NCBI GenBank assembly: GCA_016206925.1
Contig: JACQQS010000010.1
Location: forward strand, 1-45,944
Source of the DNA: Candidatus Omnitrophota bacterium
Lineage (GTDB): Bacteria; Omnitrophota; Omnitrophia; Omnitrophales; JACQQS01
Direction of reading: 5' to 3'
DNA length: 45,944 nucleotides
Shown piece after piece: positions 23,365 through 32,073 of this stretch. A program made the translations under genes and the position numbers. Each line of letters starts with the position of its first letter. Positions within the stretch are counted from its first letter, which is position 1. The notes beneath the pieces were generated by a model. That model had not been told where the DNA came from. It was given only the letters and a program-made list of their open reading frames with translations, and ran no database searches.

Positions 23365-24624
23365 ATGGATAAAATTGTTATAGAGGGCGGAAAGCCTCTT
23401 AACGGAAGTATTGAGATCTCGGGATCGAAAAACGCAACGCTTCCGATCTTGGCAGCCACATTGATGACCGAAGACGCGTCCGTTATTCACGGCGTGCCGG
23501 ACTTGCAAGATGTGGCAACCATGATTAAGATATTGCGCTCCTTGGGCGCAAGCGCTACGTTCGCCGAAGGCTCCGTTCATGTCAAACCCGGGCGTCATAT
23601 CGAAGCCCACGCTCCGTGGAAATTAGTGAGCACCATGCGCGCTTCTATCTGCGTGTTGGGCCCGCTTCTGGCCCGGCTCGGCCGCGCAGACGTTTCGATG
23701 CCGGGCGGATGTATCATCGGTCCCCGGCCGATCGATCTTCATTTGAAAGGGCTTGCGGCGCTGAACGCCGATATTTCCATCGAACACGGCTACGTAAAGG
23801 CACGGGCGAAGAAATTGCGGGGCGCTGAGGTTTATCTGGGCGGCGCTTATGGTTCTTCGGTTCTGGCCACCGCAAATGTGATGATGGCCGCCGTTTTAGC
23901 CGAAGGCGAGACTACCATCATTAATGCTGCATGCGAGCCGGAGGTTGAGGATTTAGCGCGCTTTTTGAATGCGATGGGTGCGTCCGTTCAAGGCGCCGGA
24001 ACGCATATGATCCGTATTCTGGGCGTTCGAAAGTTAAGAGGGGCTGAACATCGCGTGATTAGCGATCGTATCGAAGCCGGAACGTTCATGGCTGCGGCGG
24101 CCATCACCGGCGGTCATTTGCTGATCAAAGGTTCTGATCCGTCTCACAATACGGCGCTGATCGACAAATTGCGCCAATCGGGCGTGAGCATTGCTACACA
24201 TAACGGTTTTGTGGATGTTCGCGGAAAGGCCGTCCAACCGGTGAAGATTACGACACTTCCGTATCCGGGTTTCCCGACGGATTTACAAGCCCAGATTACC
24301 GCGCTGATGTCCGTTACGAAGGGCATCAGCGTTGTCACGGAAAAGATTTATCCGGAGCGCTTTATTCATATCAGCGAGCTGGGCCGCATGGGTGCGCAGA
24401 TTTTTCTTGAGGGCGGCAGCGCTATTGTGCATGGCGTAAAGAAGTTGAGCGGGGCGCCGGTGATGGCTTCGGATTTGCGCGCGTCAGCCGCCCTGGTTTT
24501 GGCGGGGCTTGCTGCAGAGGGAAGAACCGAGGTATATCGCGTGTATCATTTGGACCGCGGCTACGAGAAGGTTGAAAAAAAGCTGGAGAAAATCGGCGCG
24601 CGCATCTGGCGGGAGAAAGCTTGA
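23365..24624 (+). CDS. murA: UDP-N-acetylglucosamine 1-carboxyvinyltransferase
   Basis: The 419-aa enzyme carries out the first committed step of peptidoglycan synthesis, transfer of enolpyruvate from PEP to UDP-GlcNAc. Visible features are KIVIEGGKPLNGSIEISGSKNA at the N-terminus, MRASICVLGPLLARLGRADV, the active-site loop PGGCIIGPRP with the catalytic cysteine at residue 116 (the residue attacked by fosfomycin), EAGTFMAAAAITGG, and FPTDLQAQITALM. The cysteine is present, so the enzyme should be fosfomycin-sensitive. The start is ATG at 23365, preceded by AAGGACATACA. Murein synthesis fits a Gram-negative cell wall. Confidence 0.97.
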   Translation: MDKIVIEGGKPLNGSIEISGSKNATLPILAATLMTEDASVIHGVPDLQDVATMIKILRSLGASATFAEGSVHVKPGRHIEAHAPWKLVSTMRASICVLGPLLARLGRADVSMPGGCIIGPRPIDLHLKGLAALNADISIEHGYVKARAKKLRGAEVYLGGAYGSSVLATANVMMAAVLAEGETTIINAACEPEVEDLARFLNAMGASVQGAGTHMIRILGVRKLRGAEHRVISDRIEAGTFMAAAAITGGHLLIKGSDPSHNTALIDKLRQSGVSIATHNGFVDVRGKAVQPVKITTLPYPGFPTDLQAQITALMSVTKGISVVTEKIYPERFIHISELGRMGAQIFLEGGSAIVHGVKKLSGAPVMASDLRASAALVLAGLAAEGRTEVYRVYHLDRGYEKVEKKLEKIGARIWREKA

Positions 24625-24658
24625 ACAATTGAATATCAAAAATTGATTAGGAGGATCC

Positions 24659-24898
24659 GTGGCGGTAAAGATTAGATTGAAGAGAACAGGAACTACCAAA
24701 AAAGCCAAGTGGCGGGTTGTCGTTACCGACGCTAAAAGCCCGCGCGAAGGGCGTTTTATAGAAGAAATCGGATATTACGATCCGGGCAAAACTCCGGCCG
24801 GGATCACGATAAAATTGGATCGATATAAGTACTGGGTTGGCGTGGGCGCCAAGCCATCGGATACCGTAAAAAGTCTGGTCGGGAAAACAAGCCGTTAG
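24659..24898 (+). CDS. rpsP: 30S ribosomal protein S16
   Basis: The 79-aa product is a full-length S16: AVKIRLKRTGTTKKAKWRVVV, then DAKSPREGRFIEEIGYYDPG and the DRYKYWVGVGAKPSDTVKSL end, in the usual order. It binds 16S rRNA early in small-subunit assembly. The GTG start at 24659 has a strong AGGAGG five bases upstream. It heads the rpsP-trmD-rplS group; the KH-domain and rimM genes usually found between rpsP and trmD are absent. Confidence 0.97.
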   Translation: MAVKIRLKRTGTTKKAKWRVVVTDAKSPREGRFIEEIGYYDPGKTPAGITIKLDRYKYWVGVGAKPSDTVKSLVGKTSR

Positions 24899-24954
24899 TC
24901 TGCAGGCTGTCCCGTTCGCAAGGAACGCGGCCGGCGGCAGCGCAAAATTTAGCG

Positions 24955-24973
24955 GGCGGGCTTCGAGCCCGCC
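24955..24973. other. GC-rich hairpin between rpsP and trmD
   Basis: GGCGGGCT and AGCCCGCC pair perfectly around a TCG loop. A second small dyad, CGTTC/GAACG, lies at about 24912-24927. No T tract follows, so it is more likely an mRNA-processing or attenuating structure, or a repeat unit, than an intrinsic terminator. Confidence 0.5.
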
Positions 24974-25003
24974 TGAGTGGTCTTTAGGGGTTCAATAATT
25001 TTT

Positions 25004-25705
25004 ATGAGTGAGAACAAGAGGAAAACAAATCCGCGTCTAAGCATAGACGTGCTGACTTTATTTCCGGGAATGTTTAAAGGGCCTCTTGAGGAATCCATTC
25101 TAAAAATTGCCGAGAAAAAGGGTCTGGTGCGTATCCGGATTCATGATATTAGAGCTTACACAACCGATCGTCACAAGAAGGCAGACGACAAGCCTTTCGG
25201 AGGCGGTCCAGGCATGGTGATGAAGGCGGAACCTATTTTCCGGGCCATTGAGGATATTTGCGACGGGCCCTCGAGAAAGATTTACCTTACACCCGACGGA
25301 AAGCCTTTTACGCAGTCCGTTGCCAAACGGCTGTCGGAAGAGCCCAGAATTCTTTTGCTTTGCGGGCACTACGAAGGCGTTGATCAGCGGGTGCGTGAGC
25401 ATTTGATGGATGAAGAGATTTCAATCGGAGGTTTTGTAATGACAGGGGGCGAAATTCCCGCTCTCTGCGTTATCGACGCCTTAGTACGTCTGGTACCCGG
25501 CGTTTTGGGAAACGTCGCATCGCTTGATCATGAGTCATTTAATGATGGGCTCCTGGATTATCCGCATTATACACGGCCGCGTGCATTCAGAGGGCATGCA
25601 GTTCCCGAAGTTTTAATTTCGGGGAATCATGAGGAAGTCGAGAAGTGGCGCAGGAAACAGGCTTTGCAGCGGACAAAAAATCGTAGGCCCGATTTATTAT
25701 CGTGA
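25004..25705 (+). CDS. trmD: tRNA (guanine-N1)-methyltransferase
   Basis: The product (233 aa from ATG 25004) methylates G37 of tRNAs that read CNN codons, preventing frameshifting. The SPOUT/TrmD features are complete: IDVLTLFPGMFKGPLEESIL, IHDIRAYTTDRHKKADDKPFGGGPGMVMK, the knot region LLLCGHYEGVDQRV, SIGGFVMTGGEIPALCVIDA and HYTRPRAFRGHAVPEVLISGNH. GTG at 24977 would add nine residues; the ATG gives a more usual N-terminus but has only a distant AGGGG. It is followed by rplS after 21 bases. Confidence 0.96.
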   Translation: MSENKRKTNPRLSIDVLTLFPGMFKGPLEESILKIAEKKGLVRIRIHDIRAYTTDRHKKADDKPFGGGPGMVMKAEPIFRAIEDICDGPSRKIYLTPDGKPFTQSVAKRLSEEPRILLLCGHYEGVDQRVREHLMDEEISIGGFVMTGGEIPALCVIDALVRLVPGVLGNVASLDHESFNDGLLDYPHYTRPRAFRGHAVPEVLISGNHEEVEKWRRKQALQRTKNRRPDLLS

Positions 25706-25726
25706 TAAAAGACAGAGAGGTTCGGT

Positions 25727-26053
25727 ATGAATAGAAAAATTGCACTTGTCGAAAAAAAGTACATGAAGGAAAAAACGCCCGCGTTTCGCGTGGGTGATCA
25801 GGTCAAGGTTCATACGCGAGTTCACGAAGGGGACAAGACGCGCACGCAGATCTTCGAAGGTATGGTCATCCGCCGCCACGGTTCGGGCCTGCGTGAATCT
25901 TTTACCGTGCTTAGAACCGAGCGGGGCGATCAGATTGAAAAGATATTTCCGCTTCATTCGCCTACGGTGGAAAAAGTTGTTGTTGAAAAGGCTGGTGATG
26001 TACGCAAAAGCCGCCTCTATCATCTCCGCGAAAAGAAGCAGGTTGTTAATTAG
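25727..26053 (+). CDS. rplS: 50S ribosomal protein L19
   Basis: The 108-aa product is an L19 with the expected features: FRVGDQVKVHTRVHEGDKTRTQIFEGMVIRR, SGLRESFTVLR, IEKIFPLHSPTVEKV and RKSRLYHLREK. L19 lies at the ribosomal subunit interface. GAGAGGTTCGGT precedes the ATG at 25727. It is the last ribosomal gene of the group and is followed after 15 bases by the yraN homologue. Confidence 0.97.
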   Translation: MNRKIALVEKKYMKEKTPAFRVGDQVKVHTRVHEGDKTRTQIFEGMVIRRHGSGLRESFTVLRTERGDQIEKIFPLHSPTVEKVVVEKAGDVRKSRLYHLREKKQVVN

Positions 26054-26068
26054 CATAGGGGGGCTGCT

Positions 26069-26437
26069 TTGGCTTTAAATTACGAGATTGGGCGGCGCGG
26101 AGAGATTTGGGCGCAAAAGTTTCTGATCGAAAATGGCTACAAAATACTTGAAGCTAATTTCCGCTGTCCGGTCGGAGAATTGGATTTCGTTTGCGAAGAA
26201 GGGAATGCCATTGTATTCGTGGAGGTGAAGACGCGCTCTCACACGGAAACCGGAATGCCGGAGGAAGCCGTCACGTTTCGAAAACAACGGCAGCTTTACC
26301 GCGTTGCACAATGGTATCTCAATGCGATCAACTATCGTGAAGATCGTCCAGTTCGTTTCGATGTATTGAGCATTCTCACCGTTTCCGATTCTGAAGATCC
26401 TTCCATAGAATTATTCCGCAACGCTTTATGCCTTTGA
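26069..26437 (+). CDS. YraN/UPF0102 family endonuclease-like protein
   Basis: The 122-aa product belongs to the UPF0102/YraN family, which has a restriction-endonuclease-like fold. Seen features are IGRRGEIWAQKFLIENGYKILEANFR, then the catalytic-site-like GELDFVCEEGNAIVFVEVKTRSH (the E-D-ExK arrangement) and a C-terminal helix with RKQRQLYRVAQWYL. A role in DNA processing has been proposed for the family but not settled. The start is TTG at 26069, supported by AGGGGGG five bases upstream. The position next to rplS is common, though rnhB is missing between them. Confidence 0.93.
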   Translation: MALNYEIGRRGEIWAQKFLIENGYKILEANFRCPVGELDFVCEEGNAIVFVEVKTRSHTETGMPEEAVTFRKQRQLYRVAQWYLNAINYREDRPVRFDVLSILTVSDSEDPSIELFRNALCL

Positions 26438-26490
26438 ATTTGTCAGCACCAACGTTCACATCTTTCCGTCTTCTCGAAACCATTTATAAC

Positions 26491-26519
26491 TTGATTGTGT
26501 TTATCCCCTCTTCTATACT
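26491..26519 (+). promoter_or_regulatory. Strong candidate sigma70 promoter before the carrier gene
   Basis: TTGATT (26491-26496), a 17-base spacer and TATACT (26514-26519) lie in the 151-base gap between yraN and the ATP/ADP-carrier-like gene. The predicted [15 protein letters not shown] begin near 26526, giving a leader of about 60 bases. No other structure is evident in the gap. Confidence 0.55.
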
Positions 26520-26588
26520 TAATCACCTGTTTAGAGAAATATCCGAGTAAGTTTACCGTTAGCTGATTATCCTTCGGACGCGGACAAA

Positions 26589-29300
26589 ATGCCCGTACAG
26601 TTCCTAAAAAGCGTTCTTTCCCCCATCCTGAGAGTCAAGAAAAACGAATGGCCTCAGGCCCTTCTCACATTTGCTTACTTTTTTTTGGTCATTACAGCTC
26701 TCTACATTATCAAACCGGTCCGGGACTCGCTTTTTATCGGTCAGCACGGCGCTAAAGACCTTCCATTTGCTAAAATTTTAACGCCCATCGTGTTGGTGGC
26801 CATGGTCTGGTTCATGGTGGGGCTTGTGCGCTTCCTTAAGAAAAATGTTTATCTGTCCTCCTGCGTGGCTTTTTCCGTAATCGTGCTGCTGGCGTTTTGG
26901 TGGCAGGCTGGACAGCCGCGGTTCTGGATTGCCTACACATTTTACGTCTGGGTAGGAATTTATTCGGTGCTGAACGTAACGCTTTTTTGGACTGCTGCCA
27001 ACGATATTTTCGACGTGCGCGAGGCGAAAAGGCTTTTCGGATTTGTCGGAAGCGGGGGAATCCTCGGCGGGATTGTCGGCTCGTCCATTACGGCGAAGCT
27101 CGCGACCGTTGTCGGAACGAGATCGCTCTTGCTGATCGCGGCGTTTCTTCTGCTTTTTTGTATCCCTATCATTAACGTTCTGTGGGTAATCAAACGGCGC
27201 GAAGGGACTGCATCTGCAAGTTCCGAAGAAGAGGGGAGGACTCAATTCCGGGTGGGGGAGGCCCAGCGGAGTTTTGGGGATTTTCTTAAAGCGCTTGTGG
27301 AGGTATTTCGCAATCGATACCTTTTTATCGTGTTGATCTTGATTTCATTCGCGAAAATCGCGTCTTCCGTTATCGATTATCAATTTAAGAATATTGTGGA
27401 GGTTCTTGAGCAGGATCAGCTCACCGCTTCCTTCGGCACTTATTATCTTTACGCCAACACGGTTTCGCTCATCATTCAATTTTTCTTTACAAGTTTTATT
27501 CTCCGGAAGTTGGGCGTCGTGGCCGCCTTGTTCCTGTTGCCCGTCGGTGTCGCTACGGGGTCTCTCGGAATTTTGATTCACCCGGAGCTTTGGATCGGAC
27601 TCATGACCTGGATTTACGACAAAGGAATGAATTACTCTTTAAATCAAACAACCAAGGAGGTGTTGTATCTGCCTGTTGACCGGGAAACGCGCTATCGCGT
27701 AAAGCCCGTTATCGATATGGTCGGATACCGCGCTGCGGATATGCTTGGAAATGTGCTGATCATCGCTTTCTCCGAAGCCGGAGATTTCGGTGTCCGCAAA
27801 CTCAGTTTGGTTACGTTGGCGATCACCGGTATGTGGATTCTCATGGTCGTTATCATGAAAGGAGATTACCGCAACCGCCTTCGTACCTATTTGGCTCGGG
27901 GTCCTATTGTGCAGAAAGGGAATTTGGTGAGCCGCTCCATGGTTTTGCTTTTTGGCTCACTGCTCGAAGCCATGGGAAAGCATCATCAAGAAGAGCAGCT
28001 TTTTTTGATGCGCGGTTTGAATGTCGCAAAGAACCTTGAAAGCGCGGAAGCATTTAAATGGCGGATCCAGCAAGTCAAGACCGACGAGCCCGTTTCCATC
28101 GTAAAAATGCTGGAAGAAGAACGGAAAGCCAGGCAGCGTGATCAAGAGATCCAGGATATTCTGGAAAAGGGAACGGTTGAAGAATCCGGCGAACGCGTTC
28201 TCTATGTGGCCAGGTATCGGACGAGATCTGCACAGCGTATCGCGTCGCTCATGCAGAAGTCTTCATTTTCTTCCATCCGCTTAGGCGGCACCATAGCGGA
28301 ATGCGCTTATTACACTTCCGTGGATTACTTAAGGGATAACATCGGCCGTCTTATCGAAGACGCGCGTGCTGAACGGGAAAAGGAACGCGAGATCATGCTG
28401 GATGTAGCGAGGCGCCGTGCTCCATCTGAAGCCGAGTCCAGCGCTTTCGTAGCCGTCATGAAATCACAGAAGAAAGAAGATCTGGAAACCCATGCACCGT
28501 GGCTGCGTAAAGGCGGCTGGGTGGTGGATTGTGTCGTAGATTGCATTAATGAACAGCGCCTTGGCATGGAGTGGCGCTATGGACTCCCTCTCATGCTGAC
28601 GCTTATGCCGAAGAACGAAGCGGTTGATGTGCTTCAGGAACTGTTGAGTCACAGGAACACCACGGTCCGTTTTAACGCATTGAAAGCACTCAACAAAATG
28701 CGCGCGGCCAACGGCGATCTTTCTCTGGACCAGCCGCTCTTGGAATATGAAATTTCCCAGTCGGTCGAGCGCTGGCATCACGCCAGTAAATTAAAAGCAG
28801 CTTTCCACATATATTGTCTTAAGCGAAATGTGCATGAATTGCCCGATGACCGGTTTCTCGAGGCGCAGGAAAACCGCATGGATGACTTGGAAGAACGGAT
28901 TTTCCGGCTGTTCGGACTTTTTTGCGGGTGCGAGGAATCGTTTCAAATCTATAATGCGCTCCAGCAGACAGATGCGCAGCTCCAGGCCAATGCCATGGAG
29001 CTTTTGGACGAAATCCTTCCGCCGCGCCTGAAAAAGCCGCTTCTGGACATTCTGGATGAGGATGCCAGCGAGTTTAACGGGGCCGGGACATTTGAAGAAA
29101 AACAAGCCGGGGCTTATCTTAGTAAAATATTGTCCGACGGCACGCGCTGGAACACACTCAGCGCCATAACGCTGATCGTGCGGTTTGAACTGGACGGTTT
29201 TGATGAAGATATCAAGAAACTTACAGACGCCCGGGATCCGTTGATCCGGAATGTTGCGAAGGCAGTGGTAGAGGAACTCATCTACGCCGATGACCGCTAG
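26589..29300 (+). CDS. ATP/ADP translocase-like carrier with soluble C-terminal region
   Basis: The 903-aa product has an N-terminal carrier domain of about 440 residues with 11-12 membrane helices similar to the nucleotide transporter (TLC, Npt/NTT) family: FFLVITALYIIKPVRDSLFIG, YVWVGIYSVLNVTLFWTAANDIFDVREAKRLFGFVGSGGILGG, FGTYYLYANTVSLIIQFFF, and NQTTKEVLYLPVDRETRYRVKPVIDMVGYRAADMLG. Classic members exchange ATP and ADP in obligate intracellular bacteria and plastids, but many free-living bacteria carry relatives with unknown substrates. The remaining 460 residues are soluble and helical with HEAT-like units (VDVLQELLSHRNTTVRFNALKALNKM). That tail is not part of classic carriers. It overlaps the following glycosyltransferase gene by 11 bp. 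Confidence 0.82.
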   Translation: MPVQFLKSVLSPILRVKKNEWPQALLTFAYFFLVITALYIIKPVRDSLFIGQHGAKDLPFAKILTPIVLVAMVWFMVGLVRFLKKNVYLSSCVAFSVIVLLAFWWQAGQPRFWIAYTFYVWVGIYSVLNVTLFWTAANDIFDVREAKRLFGFVGSGGILGGIVGSSITAKLATVVGTRSLLLIAAFLLLFCIPIINVLWVIKRREGTASASSEEEGRTQFRVGEAQRSFGDFLKALVEVFRNRYLFIVLILISFAKIASSVIDYQFKNIVEVLEQDQLTASFGTYYLYANTVSLIIQFFFTSFILRKLGVVAALFLLPVGVATGSLGILIHPELWIGLMTWIYDKGMNYSLNQTTKEVLYLPVDRETRYRVKPVIDMVGYRAADMLGNVLIIAFSEAGDFGVRKLSLVTLAITGMWILMVVIMKGDYRNRLRTYLARGPIVQKGNLVSRSMVLLFGSLLEAMGKHHQEEQLFLMRGLNVAKNLESAEAFKWRIQQVKTDEPVSIVKMLEEERKARQRDQEIQDILEKGTVEESGERVLYVARYRTRSAQRIASLMQKSSFSSIRLGGTIAECAYYTSVDYLRDNIGRLIEDARAEREKEREIMLDVARRRAPSEAESSAFVAVMKSQKKEDLETHAPWLRKGGWVVDCVVDCINEQRLGMEWRYGLPLMLTLMPKNEAVDVLQELLSHRNTTVRFNALKALNKMRAANGDLSLDQPLLEYEISQSVERWHHASKLKAAFHIYCLKRNVHELPDDRFLEAQENRMDDLEERIFRLFGLFCGCEESFQIYNALQQTDAQLQANAMELLDEILPPRLKKPLLDILDEDASEFNGAGTFEEKQAGAYLSKILSDGTRWNTLSAITLIVRFELDGFDEDIKKLTDARDPLIRNVAKAVVEELIYADDR

Positions 29301-30108
29301 CAGAACTTCCATAGAACTTGCTCCGCTCAGCGTCACGATCGTCACCAAAAATGAGGAGAAGCGTATACGCGAGTGTATTGAAAGCGTGCGTTGGGCGGAA
29401 GATATTTTGCTGATCGATGACGGCAGTACGGACGGCACTGTTCCGATGGCTAAGTTGCTTGGGGCCCGGGTGATCGCGCGGGAAGGGGAAAAGATCAACG
29501 AAGGGAAGTTTCGCAACTGGACGCTTGAAAAAGTCCGGTTTGATTGGGTGCTGAAACTTGATGCGGACGAACGGGTGACTCCGGAGCTGGCGGAGGAAAT
29601 CAAGCAGCTATTGAAGATGGGGCCTCAGTACCGCGGTTACGCCATTCCGCGGCAAAATTACATCGGGGATTATTGGGTGAAATTCGGCGGGTGGTATCCG
29701 GCCCGCCAGCTTGTTCTTTTTAACCGGCAGTACTTTCGCTGGGAAGAGGTTGAAGTCCATCCCCGGGTTTTCCTCGACGGGCCCTCTGGCCGGCTGAAAC
29801 ACGATATCATTCATTTCTCCTACAGGGATTTCAGCCATTTTTTCGAGAAGTCAAACCAGCAGACAACCTGGGAAGCACAGAAATGGCTGAAAGAGCGGCG
29901 TAAAATTGGGCCGTTTCTCTGTGCCCGGAAGATGGTGGACCGGTTTTTGAAGACCTACGTTCTGAAGCAGGGATTCCGGGACGGATTTGTCGGATTTGCC
30001 GTGGCGGTTTTTAACGGGCTTTATCAGTTTGCGAGCTACGCGAAGTATTGGGAATTATTGCGCAGAGAAAAGAAAGAAGAAGAGCGCCGGAATTCCTCAG
30101 ACGTTTGA
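29290..30108 (+). CDS. Family 2 glycosyltransferase, WaaE-like
   Basis: The 272-aa product is a GT-A fold glycosyltransferase. The nucleotide-binding part has VTIVTKNEEKRIRECIESV and ILLIDDGSTDGT; the metal-binding motif is LKLDADERVTPEL. The second half (GYAIPRQNYIGDYWVKFGGWYPARQLVLFNR, HPRVFLDGPSGRLKHDIIHFSY, FFEKSNQQTTWEAQKWL) follows the LPS core beta-glucosyltransferase/WaaE subgroup that acts at the inner membrane on lipid A-core. Acceptor and donor cannot be read from sequence. The ATG lies inside the end of the carrier gene, and the end overlaps the convergent SDR gene by 12 bp. Confidence 0.88.
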   Translation: MTASRTSIELAPLSVTIVTKNEEKRIRECIESVRWAEDILLIDDGSTDGTVPMAKLLGARVIAREGEKINEGKFRNWTLEKVRFDWVLKLDADERVTPELAEEIKQLLKMGPQYRGYAIPRQNYIGDYWVKFGGWYPARQLVLFNRQYFRWEEVEVHPRVFLDGPSGRLKHDIIHFSYRDFSHFFEKSNQQTTWEAQKWLKERRKIGPFLCARKMVDRFLKTYVLKQGFRDGFVGFAVAVFNGLYQFASYAKYWELLRREKKEEERRNSSDV

Positions 30109-31032
30109 ATACCGCGAATTCCGGATCATCGTATAGCCCTTGATTAATTCCACAATGCCGTCGTCCAGCGAGAATATGGGCTTGAATCCGGTTTTCTCGA
30201 TTTTTTCGTTCGAGACAATGTAATTCCGCTTGTCGACATCTTCTCCGTATGCCGCTTCGTGTATGACAAAGGGAAGATGTTTCTTAATCCGCACGCAAAG
30301 TTCCTTCTTGGACAAGTTTGCGTCAGAAAGCCCCACGTTGTAGGCCCCGCCGCACATTTGTGAAAACCGGTCTAAGCCGTGTAAAAATACGCGCGCCACG
30401 TCCCGGATATGAATATAATTTCTCTTCGCGTGCCCTTCAAAAAGCACGATGAACCGGTCGTGCATGGCGCGGTACGTGAAATCATTCACTAAAAGATCGA
30501 TCCGCATGCGTGGCGACATGCCGAATACCGTTGCCAGCCGGAAACTAATGGAGTTTTTCCGCCTGAGCACGGCTTCCTCCGCTTCCACTTTTAACCGCCC
30601 GTAAAGCGAAACGGGCCGAAGCGGTGTTTTCTCCGTGCAATATCTTCCCTTCTGACCGACCCCATATCCGCTGTTGGTTGTCGGAAAGAGAATCTGCTGT
30701 TCCCGGCCCATGTGTTTAGTCATCATCATAATGGCATCGCGGTTGGTAGTCGTTGCCGCGATTTGATCTTGGTTACAGAGCGGCGCGCCTACCCATGCCG
30801 CAAGCGGAATAATGGCATCTGATTTCTTGAGAAGCGGTTTTATCGTGGATTCCGAGCGTACATCGCCGCGCACAATTTTAAAATGAGGATGATAACAGAC
30901 ATGAGCCAGACTGTTCTGGCCATACATGAAATTATCGAGTACGGTTACGGAATGTTCTGCCTCAAGCAAGGCCGGCACCAAGATCGATCCAATGTATCCC
31001 GCTCCCCCTGTAACTAAAATATTCTGTCCCAC
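30097..31032 (-). CDS. NAD-dependent epimerase/dehydratase (SDR), operon distal
   Basis: The 311-aa protein is an extended short-chain dehydrogenase acting on nucleotide sugars. The Rossmann motif is VTGGAGYIGS at the N-terminus; active-site elements are TTNSGYG (118-124) and the YGRLK pair with Tyr144 and Lys148, all intact. A late RNYIHIRDVARVFLHGL and GGAYNVGL complete the family pattern. It is similar to UDP-glucose 4-epimerase or related 4-reductases, but the substrate is not predictable. As the last gene of the minus-strand sugar operon it could set the final stereochemistry. A 24-bp perfect palindrome separates it from the preceding gene. Confidence 0.88.
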   Translation of the reverse strand: MGQNILVTGGAGYIGSILVPALLEAEHSVTVLDNFMYGQNSLAHVCYHPHFKIVRGDVRSESTIKPLLKKSDAIIPLAAWVGAPLCNQDQIAATTTNRDAIMMMTKHMGREQQILFPTTNSGYGVGQKGRYCTEKTPLRPVSLYGRLKVEAEEAVLRRKNSISFRLATVFGMSPRMRIDLLVNDFTYRAMHDRFIVLFEGHAKRNYIHIRDVARVFLHGLDRFSQMCGGAYNVGLSDANLSKKELCVRIKKHLPFVIHEAAYGEDVDKRNYIVSNEKIEKTGFKPIFSLDDGIVELIKGYTMIRNSRYSNV

Positions 31033-31052
31033 ATCATCACCTCTTGGATGGC

Positions 31053-31076
31053 AATTTTGGCCACGTGGCCAAAATT
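31053..31076. repeat. Perfect 24-bp palindrome between two SDR genes
   Basis: AATTTTGGCCAC is followed directly by its exact reverse complement. It fills the centre of the 47-base gap between the last two genes of the sugar operon. As RNA it would form a 12-bp stem without a loop; as DNA it could be a protein-binding site or one unit of a dispersed palindrome. It includes the E-box-like CACGTG. Confidence 0.75.
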
Positions 31077-31079
31077 AAC

Positions 31080-32054
31080 CTACACCGTTGTTTTTATTCG
31101 AGTTTCTTCATACCATGCCAATGTTTTTACAATTCCCTCATCGAGCGAAACCTTCGGAGACCAGCCGAAGATGTTCTTCGCCCGGTCAATATTTAACGAA
31201 AGCTTGAAGTTAATGCTTGGCTTTGATTTGTCGTATTCAACCTTAAGATTCTTGCCGGAAATTTCTATGATCTTTCGTACGAGCTCGTGAACGGATATCG
31301 ATTTTCCGAGCCCCACATTGACCAGTTCAAACGGGGCCATTTGTTTCTGGAGGGCGCAATTCACAAAAGAGATCAAGTCGTCCACGTGCAGCAAATCGCG
31401 TTCTTCCGATCCGTCTCCCCACACCGTTATCTTTCCGTCCGCCGCCTTCATTACTTTGGTCACGGTTGCCCCGAACACATGCGACCGTTCCAGATCGAAT
31501 TTATCGTGCGGGCCGTAGATATTGGAATGCCGGATGGCTGTGTATTTGGTCTGACCGATGCGTGCGTAAAATTCACATAACTTTTCAATGTAAACCTTAG
31601 TCCATCCGACGCCAAAGTATTTGTCGATGATGCGGTAGTCGAAGTCAGTTTCCTTGACCGGCCGGGGTTGTTCCGAATACATCGTTGTGCAACTGAAGAA
31701 AATCACGTGTTTTACTTGCTGCTCATGGCAGGCGCGGAATAGGAGCGAATTCATGACGGCGTTGTCGGTTACATGGTAATACGGCTTTGAAACGATATCT
31801 TTCGCTCCGGACGTGGTGGCTGCCGCCTGTATGACGATGTCTTTTCCTTTGATGACATCATTTACCTCGGTTTTGTCCGTTAAATCTGCCTTGAGCAGCT
31901 TTACGCGAGAAGGAATTTGCGCATTCGGCGGCAAGGGATTCTTCAAATATGTTCCCCAAACTTCAAACTCGGGTTTTGAGGCATAGTAGCTGAGGAGATT
32001 CCGGCCTATGAATCCGGAAGCGCCTAAAATCAGTAATTTCTTCGGAGACGCCAT
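31080..32054 (-). CDS. SDR nucleotide-sugar enzyme, GDP-fucose synthase-like
   Basis: The 324-aa product has an N-terminal LILGASGFIGRNLLSYY Rossmann motif, FFSCTTMYSE with the Ser/Thr of the active site, and a C-terminal region IRHSNIYGPHDKFD, then KITVWGDGSEERDLLHVDDLISFV and LVNVGLGKSISVHELV, all close to GDP-L-fucose synthase and similar epimerase-reductases. The normal YxxxK pair is altered: the lysine is in GVGWTK, but the residue four before it is Val, not Tyr (the nucleotide sequence was checked). Tyr and Phe lie a little further upstream (DKYFGVGWTK), so the loop may be shifted. It may reduce a 4-keto intermediate made by the operon. Confidence 0.85.
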   Translation of the reverse strand: MASPKKLLILGASGFIGRNLLSYYASKPEFEVWGTYLKNPLPPNAQIPSRVKLLKADLTDKTEVNDVIKGKDIVIQAAATTSGAKDIVSKPYYHVTDNAVMNSLLFRACHEQQVKHVIFFSCTTMYSEQPRPVKETDFDYRIIDKYFGVGWTKVYIEKLCEFYARIGQTKYTAIRHSNIYGPHDKFDLERSHVFGATVTKVMKAADGKITVWGDGSEERDLLHVDDLISFVNCALQKQMAPFELVNVGLGKSISVHELVRKIIEISGKNLKVEYDKSKPSINFKLSLNIDRAKNIFGWSPKVSLDEGIVKTLAWYEETRIKTTV

Positions 32055-32073
32055 GTATGAATCAAACCTAATT

